From assembly GCF_026340975.1 (NCBI RefSeq), contig NZ_JAPEOS010000002.1:514501-578500 (forward strand): a DNA stretch of 64,000 nt. Reading direction: 5' to 3'. Shown one piece after another: positions 26,661 through 35,658 of this stretch. A program made the position numbers and the translations under genes. Origin of the DNA: Streptomyces sp. NBC_01214 (GTDB taxonomy: Bacteria; Actinomycetota; Actinomycetes; Streptomycetales; Streptomycetaceae). The notes beneath the pieces were generated by a model. It was given only the letters and a program-made list of their open reading frames with translations. It searched no databases and was not told where the DNA came from. The stretch's first letter is position 1. Each line of letters opens with the position of its first letter.

Positions 26661-27997
26661 ACGCGGCGCAGCCATCCCATCCGCCGCACGGCCCGGCGCA
26701 CCGCCCGGCTGCGCGGCAGGAACGACAGCTGCGCCGGGATGCCGCCCGGCAGGCCGAGCGAGGTCAGTCGGCGGCGCGTGAAGTACCGCCAGGTGTGCGG
26801 GGTCAGGCGCTTGGCCAGGTAGGCCTCGGCCGCCGGGCGCCGCGCGGCCAGGATCTGCGGCTGCATGGTGAACCCGACGGCGGTGAGCAGTGCGGCCGGT
26901 TCCGCCCGGACCTGCTCGGGGGTCGGGGGCGTCCAGGCGCGGACGGCCTCGGCGTCGGCGAGGTCCGGGAGCAGCGCGTCCACCAGGGCCAGCGGGACCC
27001 GGTTGCTGTTCGGGTACGGGGTCAGGGCGGCCAGCACCGCGTCGGTGCCGGTCCGGGCCACCGGGAGCCCGTACAGCGTGGCGGCGGTGAGCAGCCCGGT
27101 GGAGAAGCAGCCGACGACCAGCGCGGGGCGCAGCCGCTGGTAGAGGGTCTCGGCCAGGACCGGGGCGGCGATCACCGTCAGCCGGGCGCCGAGCCGCTCG
27201 GCCTCCTCCTCGGCCCGGCGCCAGTACGCGGCCGGGGCGCCGGGGTGCGGTTTGAAGACCAGCTCCCGGTGGCCCAGGGCGTGCGCGCCCCGGACCATCG
27301 ACACGTGCAGTTCCTCTTCCTCGGCCAGGGTCATCAGGTCGAGCGCGGAGAGGTACTGGCCCAGCAGGAGGGCCGGGGGCCCGGCGGGCTCGGGCGCCTC
27401 GTCCGCGGTGGCCTCGGCGAGCTCCGCGAGGACCTTGAGGAACGGCTCCGTCGGCACCAGTTCCACCCGCACCCCGAACTCCGTCAGCAGCAGGGGCTCC
27501 AGACCGGGCACCAGGTCCAGGTGGAGCACCCGCCGTACCCGCATCCCGAGCTGCGGGTCGAGGCGGAAGCGGGTGGGTCCGTAGCTCATCAGCCCGTCGG
27601 CGTAGACGTCGACGGCCGCGCCCGGGAAGAGCCGGCACAGGCTCTGGGCCGGCGGGACCTGGAGGGACTCCACGATCAGTTCGACCCGGTCCTCGCCCAG
27701 GTTCCACAGCGCGCGCAGCTGCCGCTCCCAGATCGGGACGTCCTCCGCGCGCGGGGCCCAGGTGCTCGGGTGCTGCGGCTCGATGACGCGGTTCCAGTCG
27801 AGGACCTCGTCGAAGCGGGAGCGCAGGGCGGCGAAGCCCGGCATGTCCGTGACGCCCGGGGCGACCTCGGCCGTGACGGCGTGGTTGCTGGTCAGCAGGA
27901 TGCGGCGGCCGGCGGGCGGGAAGGAGCCCGCGTCGATGCCCGCCGCGAGCGTGGCCGCACCGTAGAGGGTGGAGGCCAGGAAGATCTGGGTGGGCAT
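26651..27997 (-). CDS. Polysialyltransferase-like protein (alpha-2,8-polysialyltransferase family)
   Basis: 448 residues from ATG 27997. It starts MPTQIFLASTLYGAATLAAG, the usual opening of this family, and has the HELVFKPHPGAP-like block (LVFKPHPGAPAAYW), typical of bacterial POLYST and capsule transferases. TEPFLKVL and SNRVPLALVDALLPDL follow. The C-terminus is Arg-rich. The start overlaps the GT2 stop (ATGA). Together with the NeuA-NeuB gene it suggests synthesis of a polymer of a nonulosonic acid such as Kdn, as reported for Streptomyces wall teichulosonic acids. Substrate not proven. Confidence 0.75.
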   Translation of the reverse strand: MPTQIFLASTLYGAATLAAGIDAGSFPPAGRRILLTSNHAVTAEVAPGVTDMPGFAALRSRFDEVLDWNRVIEPQHPSTWAPRAEDVPIWERQLRALWNLGEDRVELIVESLQVPPAQSLCRLFPGAAVDVYADGLMSYGPTRFRLDPQLGMRVRRVLHLDLVPGLEPLLLTEFGVRVELVPTEPFLKVLAELAEATADEAPEPAGPPALLLGQYLSALDLMTLAEEEELHVSMVRGAHALGHRELVFKPHPGAPAAYWRRAEEEAERLGARLTVIAAPVLAETLYQRLRPALVVGCFSTGLLTAATLYGLPVARTGTDAVLAALTPYPNSNRVPLALVDALLPDLADAEAVRAWTPPTPEQVRAEPAALLTAVGFTMQPQILAARRPAAEAYLAKRLTPHTWRYFTRRRLTSLGLPGGIPAQLSFLPRSRAVRRAVRRMGWLRRVVS

Positions 27998-28980
27998 CAG
28001 GCACCCGCTCCCGACGGGGCGGGGCGGCGGCCGGTGCGCAGGCGGCGCAGCACGGCGGAGCGTTCGACGTCCATCGAGTCCAGGACCTGGTCCAGTACGT
28101 CCTGCGGCATGCGGCCGAGCGCGGCCGAGCTCATGAGACGGAGTTTTTTGGCCACGTCCGGCTCGAACCTTTCGATGGACCCGAAATGGTGGGCGATAAT
28201 TGCACAATAGGTTCGGACGGCTTTCGGGAGCAGTCGATCGCATTCCCGGTCGGCGATGACCTCCGCGAGCACCTGATCGAATGCGCGGATGAAATCGAGC
28301 TGCCGTTCGTCTCCGACCTGCGTCAATGAGGTGGAAACCCCGCGCCGGTAGAAGATGCCGGGAAGTCCGACCGCGGCGAACGACTCCGCCTCCCGGTGCA
28401 GCCGCCAGATCCACGGCCGGTCCTCCGCTGTCCGCAGCCCGTCGGTGAAGTGCAGCACCCCGCGGTCCAGCAGCCGCCGGTGGTACATCCCGGCCCAGGC
28501 GTACGGATAGTCCACCGACGTGGCCCGGTCGGCGGGCAGGATCGCGGTGCGCGGCGCGGCGACCACCGCTTGCGGGCCGAAGGGGACGCGCTGCACGCTC
28601 CGCGACCGGCCGGTGCAGCGCACATGGTCGGTGCGGACGAAATCGCAGCTCAGGGCCTCTATGGCGGCCAAGGTTCGGGCCAGGTGGCCGGGCGCCAGCC
28701 AGTCGTCCCCGTCCAGGAAGGTCAGGTACTCGCCGCGGGCCGCGTCCAGACCGGTGTTCCGGGCGGTGGCCAGGCCGCCGTTGCGCTCGTGTCTGAGGTG
28801 CACCGCCCCCGGCAGCTCGCGCGCCGCCCGTTCCAGCAGGGCGGGCGTCCCGTCCGTCGAGCAGTCGTCGACGAGCAGGAACTCGAAATCCTCCCGGGCG
28901 TTGAGTTCGAGACTCTTCAGGGCGTCCGGTGCGTACGTCTGCACGTTGTAGAACGGCACGACAACAGAGAGCTTGGGCAC
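27997..28980 (-). CDS. Glycosyltransferase family 2 protein
   Basis: About 327 residues from GTG 28980, which gives the standard GT2 opening PKLSVVVPFYNVQTY; longer starts lack this advantage, and no ideal ribosome site is visible. GT-A motifs are clear: FLLVDDCSTDGTP, NGGLATARNTGLDAARGEY and FLDGDDWLAP (the DxD motif). A C-terminal helical part of about 120 residues follows the catalytic domain. It precedes the polysialyltransferase-like gene with a 1-base overlap, so the two form one operon divergent from the DUF6716-like gene. Confidence 0.85.
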   Translation of the reverse strand: MPKLSVVVPFYNVQTYAPDALKSLELNAREDFEFLLVDDCSTDGTPALLERAARELPGAVHLRHERNGGLATARNTGLDAARGEYLTFLDGDDWLAPGHLARTLAAIEALSCDFVRTDHVRCTGRSRSVQRVPFGPQAVVAAPRTAILPADRATSVDYPYAWAGMYHRRLLDRGVLHFTDGLRTAEDRPWIWRLHREAESFAAVGLPGIFYRRGVSTSLTQVGDERQLDFIRAFDQVLAEVIADRECDRLLPKAVRTYCAIIAHHFGSIERFEPDVAKKLRLMSSAALGRMPQDVLDQVLDSMDVERSAVLRRLRTGRRPAPSGAGA

Positions 28981-29156
28981 CTGCGAGACATTAGGGCGCC
29001 TCCCGTCATTCACTGTGGCCCGTATGCGGAATCCATGTGAACGGCGCGGGGCGGACGGGTTAACCCGTGCGCATTCGCATTTCGTCGACGCGTTGTTAAC
29101 CCGCTGTTGTGCGGTCGTTGGGCCGATCACCGAAATTGCGGAATAGCTTCTGCCGC

Positions 29157-30512
29157 GTGCCAGAACGCAAACGCGTCGCCGTACTCGCCGATTCCGATAC
29201 GAGATGGAAATGGGGTGCACTCACCGCCCGCCGTCTCGTACCCGACCACCAGCTCACCGGATTCCTGCTGCGCGGCCGGGCCACGCCCACCGCGCGCCAG
29301 CTCGGCGAGGTGGGGGTGCGGGCCGACCGGCTGTCCGAGGTGACCTGCGCCGAGTTCCTCGCCGAGATCGAACGCGAGCGCTACGACGTGATTGTCCTCG
29401 CGCTCGTCGGCGGGGCCATCCAGGCCGTCCTGCACGGGGCCCGCGCCCTGTGGCCCGCCCCGGCCCGGCGCCCCGTACTCGTCACCGGCTACGTGGGCGT
29501 CGTATACGAGAAGCTCGCCGACGGGCTGCTGCTGCGCCACGGCGCCGACGTCGTCCTCGCCAACTCCCGTCACGACGCGCAGCGCTTCCGCGCCGTGTAC
29601 GAGGGCGTCGGCGCGGACGCCGCCGCCGTCACCGAGACCGCCCTGCCCTTCCTGGGCGGAGCGCCGTACGAGCCGGCCGGGAGCCGCGCCCACACGGTGG
29701 TCTTCGCCGTCCAGCCCTCCGTGCCCGACAGCCGCGCCGACCGCGCCTACCTGCTGGAACGGGCCGCCGGACACGCCCGGCTGCACCCCGGGCGGGAAGT
29801 GCTGATCAAGCTGCGCAGCAAGCCCGGGGAACACACCACGCACCTGGAGGAGCAGCCGTACCAGCGGCTCGCCGAGAAGATCCCGGGCGGACTGCCCGCC
29901 AACTGCCGTCTGGTGTACGGGAACATGGGCGAGGTCCTGGACGGCGCCGACCTGCTCGTCACCGTTTCCTCCACGGCCGCCCTGGAGTCCCTGCACCGGT
30001 CCATCCCGACGGCGGTCCTCACCGACCTCGGCATCCGCGAGGCCCTCGGCAACCACCACTTCCTCGGCTCCGGCTGCCTGGCCTCCTGGGACCAGATCGA
30101 CTCCGGTCTCCTCCCGGTGGGCGACCCGGCCTGGCTGGCGGCGCAGGGCGTCCTGCCCGCCGCGGACACGGGCATCGGCGCGGCCACGGGCGCAGACACC
30201 GCAGCGGACACCGGCGCGGACGCCTACGCCGTCGCCCGGGCCAAGGTCGCCGGACTGCTCGCCGCCACCCGGCTGCCCCCGCCCGCCCCGTACTACACGC
30301 GCACCACCGCACCCGGATACCTCCCCGGGATCCTCGCCCGCCACCACCTCGCGCCCGACGGCACCCCGCTGCCCGGCGCCGTGCGCCCGGCCGCGGGGGA
30401 GTCCCGGCTGCGCCGCCGGCTCCGCGCCCACCTGCGCGAGGCCGCCCGCGGGGCCTACCGGCACGGCGTCCAGCGCGTGGCCCCGGTGATCCGCAGGCTG
30501 GGGGAGCTGTGA
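29157..30512 (+). CDS. DUF6716-type putative glycosyltransferase
   Basis: 451 residues from GTG 29157. The start reads PERKRVAVLADSDTRWKWG, the family hallmark. GT-B-like features follow: a first Rossmann-like half (YDVIVLALVGGA, VLVTGYVGVVYEKLADG, DVVLANS), then a second half with VLIKLRSKPGEHTTH, YGNMGEVLDGADLLVTVSSTAALES and an Arg-rich C-terminus. These stretches resemble CDP-glycerol or polysialyl transferases. It overlaps the NeuA start by 4 bases. It probably acts in the same wall-glycan pathway; donor and acceptor are unknown. Confidence 0.65.
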   Translation: MPERKRVAVLADSDTRWKWGALTARRLVPDHQLTGFLLRGRATPTARQLGEVGVRADRLSEVTCAEFLAEIERERYDVIVLALVGGAIQAVLHGARALWPAPARRPVLVTGYVGVVYEKLADGLLLRHGADVVLANSRHDAQRFRAVYEGVGADAAAVTETALPFLGGAPYEPAGSRAHTVVFAVQPSVPDSRADRAYLLERAAGHARLHPGREVLIKLRSKPGEHTTHLEEQPYQRLAEKIPGGLPANCRLVYGNMGEVLDGADLLVTVSSTAALESLHRSIPTAVLTDLGIREALGNHHFLGSGCLASWDQIDSGLLPVGDPAWLAAQGVLPAADTGIGAATGADTAADTGADAYAVARAKVAGLLAATRLPPPAPYYTRTTAPGYLPGILARHHLAPDGTPLPGAVRPAAGESRLRRRLRAHLREAARGAYRHGVQRVAPVIRRLGEL

Positions 30513-32212
30513 GGGTCCTCGCCGTCATCCCGGCCCGCGGCGGCTCCAAGGGAGTCCCCGGCAAGAACCTCGCCGAGGTCGCCGGCACCCCGCTCGTCGC
30601 CCGCGCCGTCCTGGCCTGCCGGGCCGCACCGACCGTCACCGACGTGGTGGTCTCCACCGACTCCGAGGCCATCGCCGCCGCCGCCCGCACCGCCGGGGCC
30701 GACGTCATCGCCCGCCCCACCGCGATCTCCGGCGACACCGCGAGCAGCGAAGCCGCCGCCCTGCACGCCCTCTCGGCCTTCGAGGAACTGCACTCCCTCG
30801 CCGTGGACGTGGTCCTCCTCGTCCAGTGCACCAGCCCCTTCCTCGCCACCTCCGACGTCGAGTCGGTCGCCGTGGCCGTCGCCTCCGGGGCGGCCGACTC
30901 GGCCCTGACCGTGGCCCCGTTCCACGGGTTCCTCTGGCGGGAGGAGACCGACGGCTGCGGGGCCGGCGTCAACCACGACGCGGCGTACCGCCCCCGGCGC
31001 CAGGACCGGCCGCAGGACCTGCTGGAGACGGGCGCCGCCTACGCCATGGACGCCGCGGGCTTCCGCACCGCCCGGCACCGGTTCTTCGGCCGCACCCTCC
31101 CCGTCGCCACCGATCCCGCGCGGGTCCTGGAGATCGACGACCCGCACGACCTGGCCCGCGCCCGGCTGCTCGCACCCCTGCTCGACCCGCGCCCCGGAGC
31201 ACACCCCGCACCGCCCGCTCCGGACCCGGGCGCTCACCCCGACCCGCACCCCGACCCGCAGCCCACACCCCGTACGCCCCCGCACCGAAGGACGCCCCCT
31301 GCCATGACGACCACCCCCGACTCCCGCCTGCGCACCTTCGGCTCCCGCACCGCGGGCCCCGGCCGCCCCGTCTACGTCGTCGGTGAGATCGGCATCAACC
31401 ACAACGGCGACCTCGGCAACGCCTTCGCCCTCATCGACGCCGCCGCCGAAGCCGGCTGCGACGCCGTGAAGTTCCAAAAGCGCACCCCGGAGATCTGCAC
31501 CCCGCGCGACCAGTGGGACATCGAACGCGACACCCCCTGGGGCCGGATGACCTACATCGACTACCGCCACAAGGTCGAGTTCGGCGAGGACGAGTACCGC
31601 GCCATCGACGACCACTGCGCCAAGCGCGGCATCGACTGGTTCGCCTCCCCGTGGGACACCGAGGCCGTCGCCTTCCTGGAGAAGTTCGACGTCCCCGCCC
31701 ACAAGGTGGCCTCCGCCTCCCTGACCGACGACGAGCTGCTGCGCGCCCTGCGCGCCACCGGCCGCACCGTCGTCCTGTCCACCGGCATGTCCACCCCGCA
31801 GCAGATCCGCCACGCGGTGGAGGTGCTCGGCAGCGCCAACATCCTCCTCTGCCACGCGACTTCGACCTACCCGGCCAAGGCCGAGGAGCTCAACCTGCGG
31901 GTGATCAACACCCTGCGGGAGGAGTACCCGAATGTCCCGATCGGCTACTCCGGCCACGAGACGGGCCTGCAGACCACCCTCGCCGCCGTCGCCCTGGGCG
32001 CCACCTTCGTCGAGCGCCACATCACCCTCGACCGCGCGATGTGGGGCTCCGACCAGGCCGCCTCCGTCGAGCCCGGCGGCCTCACCCGTCTGGTCCGCGA
32101 CATCCGCACCATCGAGACCGCCCTCGGCGACGGCGTCAAGCGCGTCTACGAGTCCGAGCTCGCCCCCATGAAGAAGCTCCGCCGCGTCCGGGGCGAGCTC
32201 GCAGCCGTCTGA
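30509..32212 (+). CDS. NeuA-NeuB fusion: nonulosonate cytidylyltransferase + nonulosonate synthase
   Basis: 567 residues in one uninterrupted frame from GTG 30509. Residues 1-230 form a CMP-acylneuraminate cytidylyltransferase (IPARGGSKGVPGKNLAEV, VSTDSEAIAAAA, QCTSPFL and a C-terminal EIDDPHDLARARLL). A linker of about 35 residues made mostly of Pro, His and Asp follows. Residues 266-567 form a NeuB/SpsE synthase (VGEIGINHNGDLGNAF, DAVKFQKRTPEI, VASASLTDDELL, LSTGM, IGYSGHE), without the usual C-terminal antifreeze-like SAF domain. NeuB condenses PEP with a sugar; NeuA makes the CMP donor. Other streptomycetes appear to have two genes. An internal start at 31304 could still give free NeuB. 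Confidence 0.8.
   Translation: MRVLAVIPARGGSKGVPGKNLAEVAGTPLVARAVLACRAAPTVTDVVVSTDSEAIAAAARTAGADVIARPTAISGDTASSEAAALHALSAFEELHSLAVDVVLLVQCTSPFLATSDVESVAVAVASGAADSALTVAPFHGFLWREETDGCGAGVNHDAAYRPRRQDRPQDLLETGAAYAMDAAGFRTARHRFFGRTLPVATDPARVLEIDDPHDLARARLLAPLLDPRPGAHPAPPAPDPGAHPDPHPDPQPTPRTPPHRRTPPAMTTTPDSRLRTFGSRTAGPGRPVYVVGEIGINHNGDLGNAFALIDAAAEAGCDAVKFQKRTPEICTPRDQWDIERDTPWGRMTYIDYRHKVEFGEDEYRAIDDHCAKRGIDWFASPWDTEAVAFLEKFDVPAHKVASASLTDDELLRALRATGRTVVLSTGMSTPQQIRHAVEVLGSANILLCHATSTYPAKAEELNLRVINTLREEYPNVPIGYSGHETGLQTTLAAVALGATFVERHITLDRAMWGSDQAASVEPGGLTRLVRDIRTIETALGDGVKRVYESELAPMKKLRRVRGELAAV
31287..31306 (+). promoter_or_regulatory. neuB: Possible internal translation start for free NeuB
   Basis: GAAGGA at 31287-31292 lies 11 bases before an ATG at 31304 that opens MTTTPDSRLRTFG. 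If used it would give a 302-residue NeuB in addition to the fusion. The spacing is longer than ideal, and no stop codon separates it from the NeuA part. Confidence 0.45.
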
Positions 32213-32259
32213 CGCCCGCCCGGCGCGTACGCGTTCCGTCCCCCGACAAGGAGCACGTG

Positions 32260-33432
32260 GTGACCCCCTCCAGCCCCTCCGCCTCCACCCTGGCGTTCGT
32301 CGAGAGTCCGGTCCAGCTCCTCAACGTGCTGGAGTGGGCGTACGCACGCCCCGGAGAGCAGTCACAGCTGGACGGGGTGCCGCGCCAGCGGGGGCGGCGC
32401 ACCGACGGCGGGGACCTGCCCGGCCCCGCCCCCCGGCCGGCGGGCGCCGCGCCGCCGCTGCGGATCGTCGTCCTGCCGCCCACCGACCCGATGTCCCGCG
32501 GTCAGCTGCGCCGGGTGGCCGCGCTGGCGCGGGACGAGGGGCACGAGGTCCGGTGGCAGGAAGCGCGCGGCAGCCGGTTCGCGCCGCTGAAGGCACTCGC
32601 CGCGCTGGCGCGCGACGTGCGCGCCGCGCGTACGGTCGTCGTCGGAGACCCCTTCTCGCGCTACGTCCAGCTGCTGCTCACCCTCGTGCGCGCCGAGGAG
32701 CTCGTGGTGGTCGACGACGGCACCGCCACCATGGAGTTCATGGCCCAGACCGCCCGCGGCGAACGCCTCGTACGGTGGCACCGGGTCGGCGGCGGCGGAC
32801 TGCCCGGCCGGGTCCGCGAGCTGGCGTACGCACCCGTCTCGGCGACCGCTCGCCGCCGCTTCACCCCGGCCGCGCACCGCGGCCACCGCGTCGAGGTGTT
32901 CAGCTCGATGCCCGTCACCGCCCACGGCGGGATGACGCTGCGGGTCAACGACTTCGCCTGGACCCGCGCCCGGTTCGGCCCGCCCCGGCTGACCAAGGGC
33001 ACCGACCTGGTCGGCACCTCGCTCGTGGAGACCGGGGTGGTGGACCCGGACCGCTATCTGGACGCGGTACGCGCCCTCACCCTGGAACACGGAGCCACCC
33101 GTTACTTCGCCCACCGCCGCGAGTCCCCGGAGAAGCTGCGCGCCCTGAGCCGGGCGACGGGGCTGGAGATCGTGCGCCCGGACCTGCCGCTGGAGCTGAT
33201 CGCCCGGCGCGGTCCGGTCGGTCGGACGATCGTCAGCTTTCCGTCCACCGTCGTCCACACGCTGCCGTACGCACTGACCGGTACCGGTGTCACCGTCGCC
33301 GTATGTGACGTGGACCCCGCCTGGCTCACCGGGTCCGCCTCCCCGCGCGCCCGCAGCTTCCTCGCGGGGGTCACCGACACCGCCCGTGATGTGCGCAGAC
33401 TGCCCGCCCAGGCGGCTCCCACGGCCGGATGA
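32260..33432 (+). CDS. Putative glycosyltransferase of the wall-glycan cluster
   Basis: 390 residues from GTG 32260, 6 bases behind AAGGAG; GTG 32257 is adjacent. The start STLAFVESPVQLLNVLEWA and the blocks VVVGDPFSRYVQLLLTL and EELVVVDDGTATMEF suggest a GT52/polysialyltransferase-like GT-B fold. Later LTKGTDLVGTSLVETGVV and ATRYFAHRRESPEKL recall the capsular sialyltransferase half with a conserved H-R-E segment. It follows the NeuA-NeuB gene by 47 bp. It probably adds the activated nonulosonic acid to the growing polymer. Confidence 0.6.
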   Translation: MTPSSPSASTLAFVESPVQLLNVLEWAYARPGEQSQLDGVPRQRGRRTDGGDLPGPAPRPAGAAPPLRIVVLPPTDPMSRGQLRRVAALARDEGHEVRWQEARGSRFAPLKALAALARDVRAARTVVVGDPFSRYVQLLLTLVRAEELVVVDDGTATMEFMAQTARGERLVRWHRVGGGGLPGRVRELAYAPVSATARRRFTPAAHRGHRVEVFSSMPVTAHGGMTLRVNDFAWTRARFGPPRLTKGTDLVGTSLVETGVVDPDRYLDAVRALTLEHGATRYFAHRRESPEKLRALSRATGLEIVRPDLPLELIARRGPVGRTIVSFPSTVVHTLPYALTGTGVTVAVCDVDPAWLTGSASPRARSFLAGVTDTARDVRRLPAQAAPTAG

Positions 33433-33557
33433 GCGCGCGAGTTTACCCCCGGGTGCATCCGGTCATGCGTCCAGAGGTCGGGTTTCTTTCCCCTAACGGC
33501 ATGAACTTTTCGAGATCCCCGGCCAGTTGACCCGTCCGTGGGCCTACCCTTCAACGG

Positions 33558-34820
33558 GTGAACCAGTTGATGTCCCGCGAGTCCCAGACCGCCCAGCCCG
33601 CCGCGTCCGACCGGCCCGAGCTGCCCGGCAAGCTTCCGGACCACCTGCGTACCGAACTGATCGCCTTCCGCCGGGACTTGCACATGCACCCGGAGCTCGG
33701 ACACCAGGAATTCCGTACCACCGCGGCGATCAAGGCCCGGTTGGAGAAAGCCGGCCTGCGACCACGGGTGCTGAAGTCCGGTACGGGCCTGATCTGTGAC
33801 GTGGGCACCTGGGACGGGGGCCGGCCGATGCTGGCCCTGCGCGCGGACATCGACGCCCTGCCCATTCCCGATGCCAAGACGCACGTCCCGTACCGCTCGA
33901 CCTTCGCGGACCGCGCCCACGCCTGCGGCCATGACGTGCACACCACGGTCGTCCTCGGCGCCGGCCTGGTCCTCGCCGAGCTCGACCGGCAGGGGCTCCT
34001 GCCCCGCCCCGTGCGGCTGCTCTTCCAGCCCGCCGAGGAGGTGCTCCCGGGCGGGGCCACCGACGCCATCGAGTCCGGGGTCCTGGACGGGGTCGGCCGG
34101 ATCGTCGCCGTGCACTGCGACCCCCGGGTCGACGCGGGGCGCATCGGGCTGCGGGCCGGCCCCATCACCTCCGCCTGCGACCGGCTGGAGGTCACCCTCT
34201 CCGGCTCCGGCGGGCACACCGCCCGGCCGCACCTGACCACCGACCTGGTGACGGCCGCCGCCCGGGTGGCCGTCGACGCCCCGGCCCTGCTGGCCCGCCG
34301 GATGGATGCCCGCTCGGGCATGTCCGTCACCTGGGGCCGGATCGAGGCCGGGCACGCCTGCAACGTCATCCCGATGCACGCCGAGCTCTCGGGAACGGTG
34401 CGCTGCCTGGACCTGAACGCCTGGCACGAGGCGCCGGACATGATCCACGCGGCGATCGACGAGATCGCGACCATGCACGGGGCCAAGTTCGAGATCAACC
34501 ACGTGCGCGGGGTGCCCCCGGTGGTCAACGACCCGGTGATTACCGAGCTGCTGCGCGAGGCGATGGGGGTCCGCCGCGGAGCGGAGTCGGTCGAGGACAC
34601 CGAGCAGAGCCTGGGCGGCGAGGACTTCTCCTGGTACCTGGAGCACGTTCCGGGCGCGATGGCCCGGCTGGGGGTCCGTGCGCCCGGTGACACCGCCAAG
34701 CGCGATCTGCACCGGGGCGACTTCGACGTGGACGAGTCCGCGATCGGCGTCGGCGTGGAGTTCTTCACGGCCGCCGCGCTGCTGGACGGACGTCGCGCGC
34801 TGACCCCGTCCGCGCGCTGA
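33558..34820 (+). CDS. M20-family amidohydrolase
   Basis: 420 residues from GTG 33558. TACCCT lies 7 bases before this codon, consistent with a leaderless message. Metal ligands and signatures are visible: RRDLHMHPELGHQEF, ALRADIDALPI, HACGHDVHTT, FQPAEEVLPGGA, a HAC box in EAGHACNVIPMHAEL, and GGEDFSWYLEHVPG. This is the M20D/amidohydrolase group (hippurate hydrolase, N-acyl-amino acid amidohydrolase). Substrate cannot be told from sequence alone. A strong hairpin lies 57 bp downstream. Confidence 0.9.
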   Translation: MNQLMSRESQTAQPAASDRPELPGKLPDHLRTELIAFRRDLHMHPELGHQEFRTTAAIKARLEKAGLRPRVLKSGTGLICDVGTWDGGRPMLALRADIDALPIPDAKTHVPYRSTFADRAHACGHDVHTTVVLGAGLVLAELDRQGLLPRPVRLLFQPAEEVLPGGATDAIESGVLDGVGRIVAVHCDPRVDAGRIGLRAGPITSACDRLEVTLSGSGGHTARPHLTTDLVTAAARVAVDAPALLARRMDARSGMSVTWGRIEAGHACNVIPMHAELSGTVRCLDLNAWHEAPDMIHAAIDEIATMHGAKFEINHVRGVPPVVNDPVITELLREAMGVRRGAESVEDTEQSLGGEDFSWYLEHVPGAMARLGVRAPGDTAKRDLHRGDFDVDESAIGVGVEFFTAAALLDGRRALTPSAR

Positions 34821-34877
34821 CCCCGTCCGCGCGCTGAGCCCGACCGGGCGCTGACCGGGGCCCGAGCAGGGCAGGGA

Positions 34878-34907
34878 AAGGAGCGGGCCGAAATCGGCCC
34901 GCTCCTT
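34878..34907. terminator. Bidirectional terminator
   Basis: Perfect 14-bp stem AAGGAGCGGGCCGA / TCGGCCCGCTCCTT around a 2-nt centre, followed by an AT-rich stretch. It separates the amidohydrolase gene from the convergent small secreted gene. Confidence 0.8.
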
Positions 34908-34947
34908 ATCTATTCGGCGCTCGTCATTCGGATCATTCGGCCGGCGC

Positions 34948-35286
34948 TCAGGAGCCGTCGACCCGCCAGCGGTCATAGCCGACCTGATAAAGGCCGACAT
35001 TCGGATTGTCGGGGCACGTAGCCGAAGACGTGTCTCCGTTACCCTTTCCGGATCCGTGGACCACGGCCTTCGACCCCCGCGAATCGATACAGGTGACGTT
35101 CACCCGCACTCGTTCGATGAGCGGAAGCATTCCGGTGCACCTGACGTACCCGGTCTTGCCCGAAGACCAGGTCTTGCAGCTGACGGCGGACGGGGCGCTC
35201 TGCGCGGCGGATGCCGCGGGCGCAGTGATGAGGGAGCCTGCCGCGATGGCGACCCCGAGCATGCTGGCGAGCTTGACCTTCTTCAC
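34948..35286 (-). CDS. Small secreted Cys-rich protein, copy 1 of a tandem pair
   Basis: 112 residues from ATG 35286. A Sec signal peptide (KKVKLASMLGVAIAAGSLIT) ends near ASAA at about residue 28. The mature 84 residues contain four Cys in the order SCKTW, VRCTGM, VTCIDSRGSK and SATCPDNPNVG, which would make two disulfides. Every block recurs in the gene just upstream: CTGM, C[IN]SRGS, DTSSA-C and NPNVG/DPDVG. The pair is therefore a tandem duplication. No known domain is recognised; an extracellular role during growth is likely. Confidence 0.7.
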   Translation of the reverse strand: MKKVKLASMLGVAIAAGSLITAPAASAAQSAPSAVSCKTWSSGKTGYVRCTGMLPLIERVRVNVTCIDSRGSKAVVHGSGKGNGDTSSATCPDNPNVGLYQVGYDRWRVDGS

Positions 35287-35319
35287 TGTTCTTCCTCCGT
35301 GTGCGGGCGGGGCGGATGC

Positions 35320-35658
35320 TCAGGCGCTCTGGACGACGCCGACGTGCAGGACGCCGACGTCGGGGTCCGACGAGCACACGGCGCTGGACGTCTGGTCGTT
35401 CTTCTTCCAGGGCCCGAGCACCGTGTACTGCGAACCGCGCGAGTTGATGCACGTCAGCTCCACGCGGAAGCTGTCGGCCCTGGCCATGCCGGTGCACTTC
35501 GCGGAACCGCCCCAGGGCGCGGTGTGCGACTTCCAGGCGTCGCACTTGCCCATGTCGCCGGACGGCGCCGAAGTGGCGGCGACGGCCGGCGTCGCGAGGG
35601 TCAAGGACGCGGCGGCGAGTGCGAATCCGCCCATGCTCGCAATAAGCCTGTTCTTCAT
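35320..35658 (-). CDS. Small secreted Cys-rich protein, copy 2 of a tandem pair
   Basis: 112 residues from ATG 35658, chosen because it opens into the signal peptide KNRLIASMGGFALAAASL; earlier starts only add Arg-rich residues. Four Cys again: KCDAW, AKCTGM, LTCINSRGSQ and SAVCSSDPDVG. It has the same length as its neighbour and the same order of motifs, but a diverged sequence. The two lie 33 bp apart on the same strand and may share a promoter in the AT-richer sequence upstream (35660-35830). Confidence 0.7.
   Translation of the reverse strand: MKNRLIASMGGFALAAASLTLATPAVAATSAPSGDMGKCDAWKSHTAPWGGSAKCTGMARADSFRVELTCINSRGSQYTVLGPWKKNDQTSSAVCSSDPDVGVLHVGVVQSA

Noticed and set aside
33526..33550. 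TTGACC and TACCCT as a -35/-10 pair before the amidohydrolase
   Set aside because: The spacing is only 12 bp; the TACCCT alone may serve a leaderless transcript, but the pair is not convincing.
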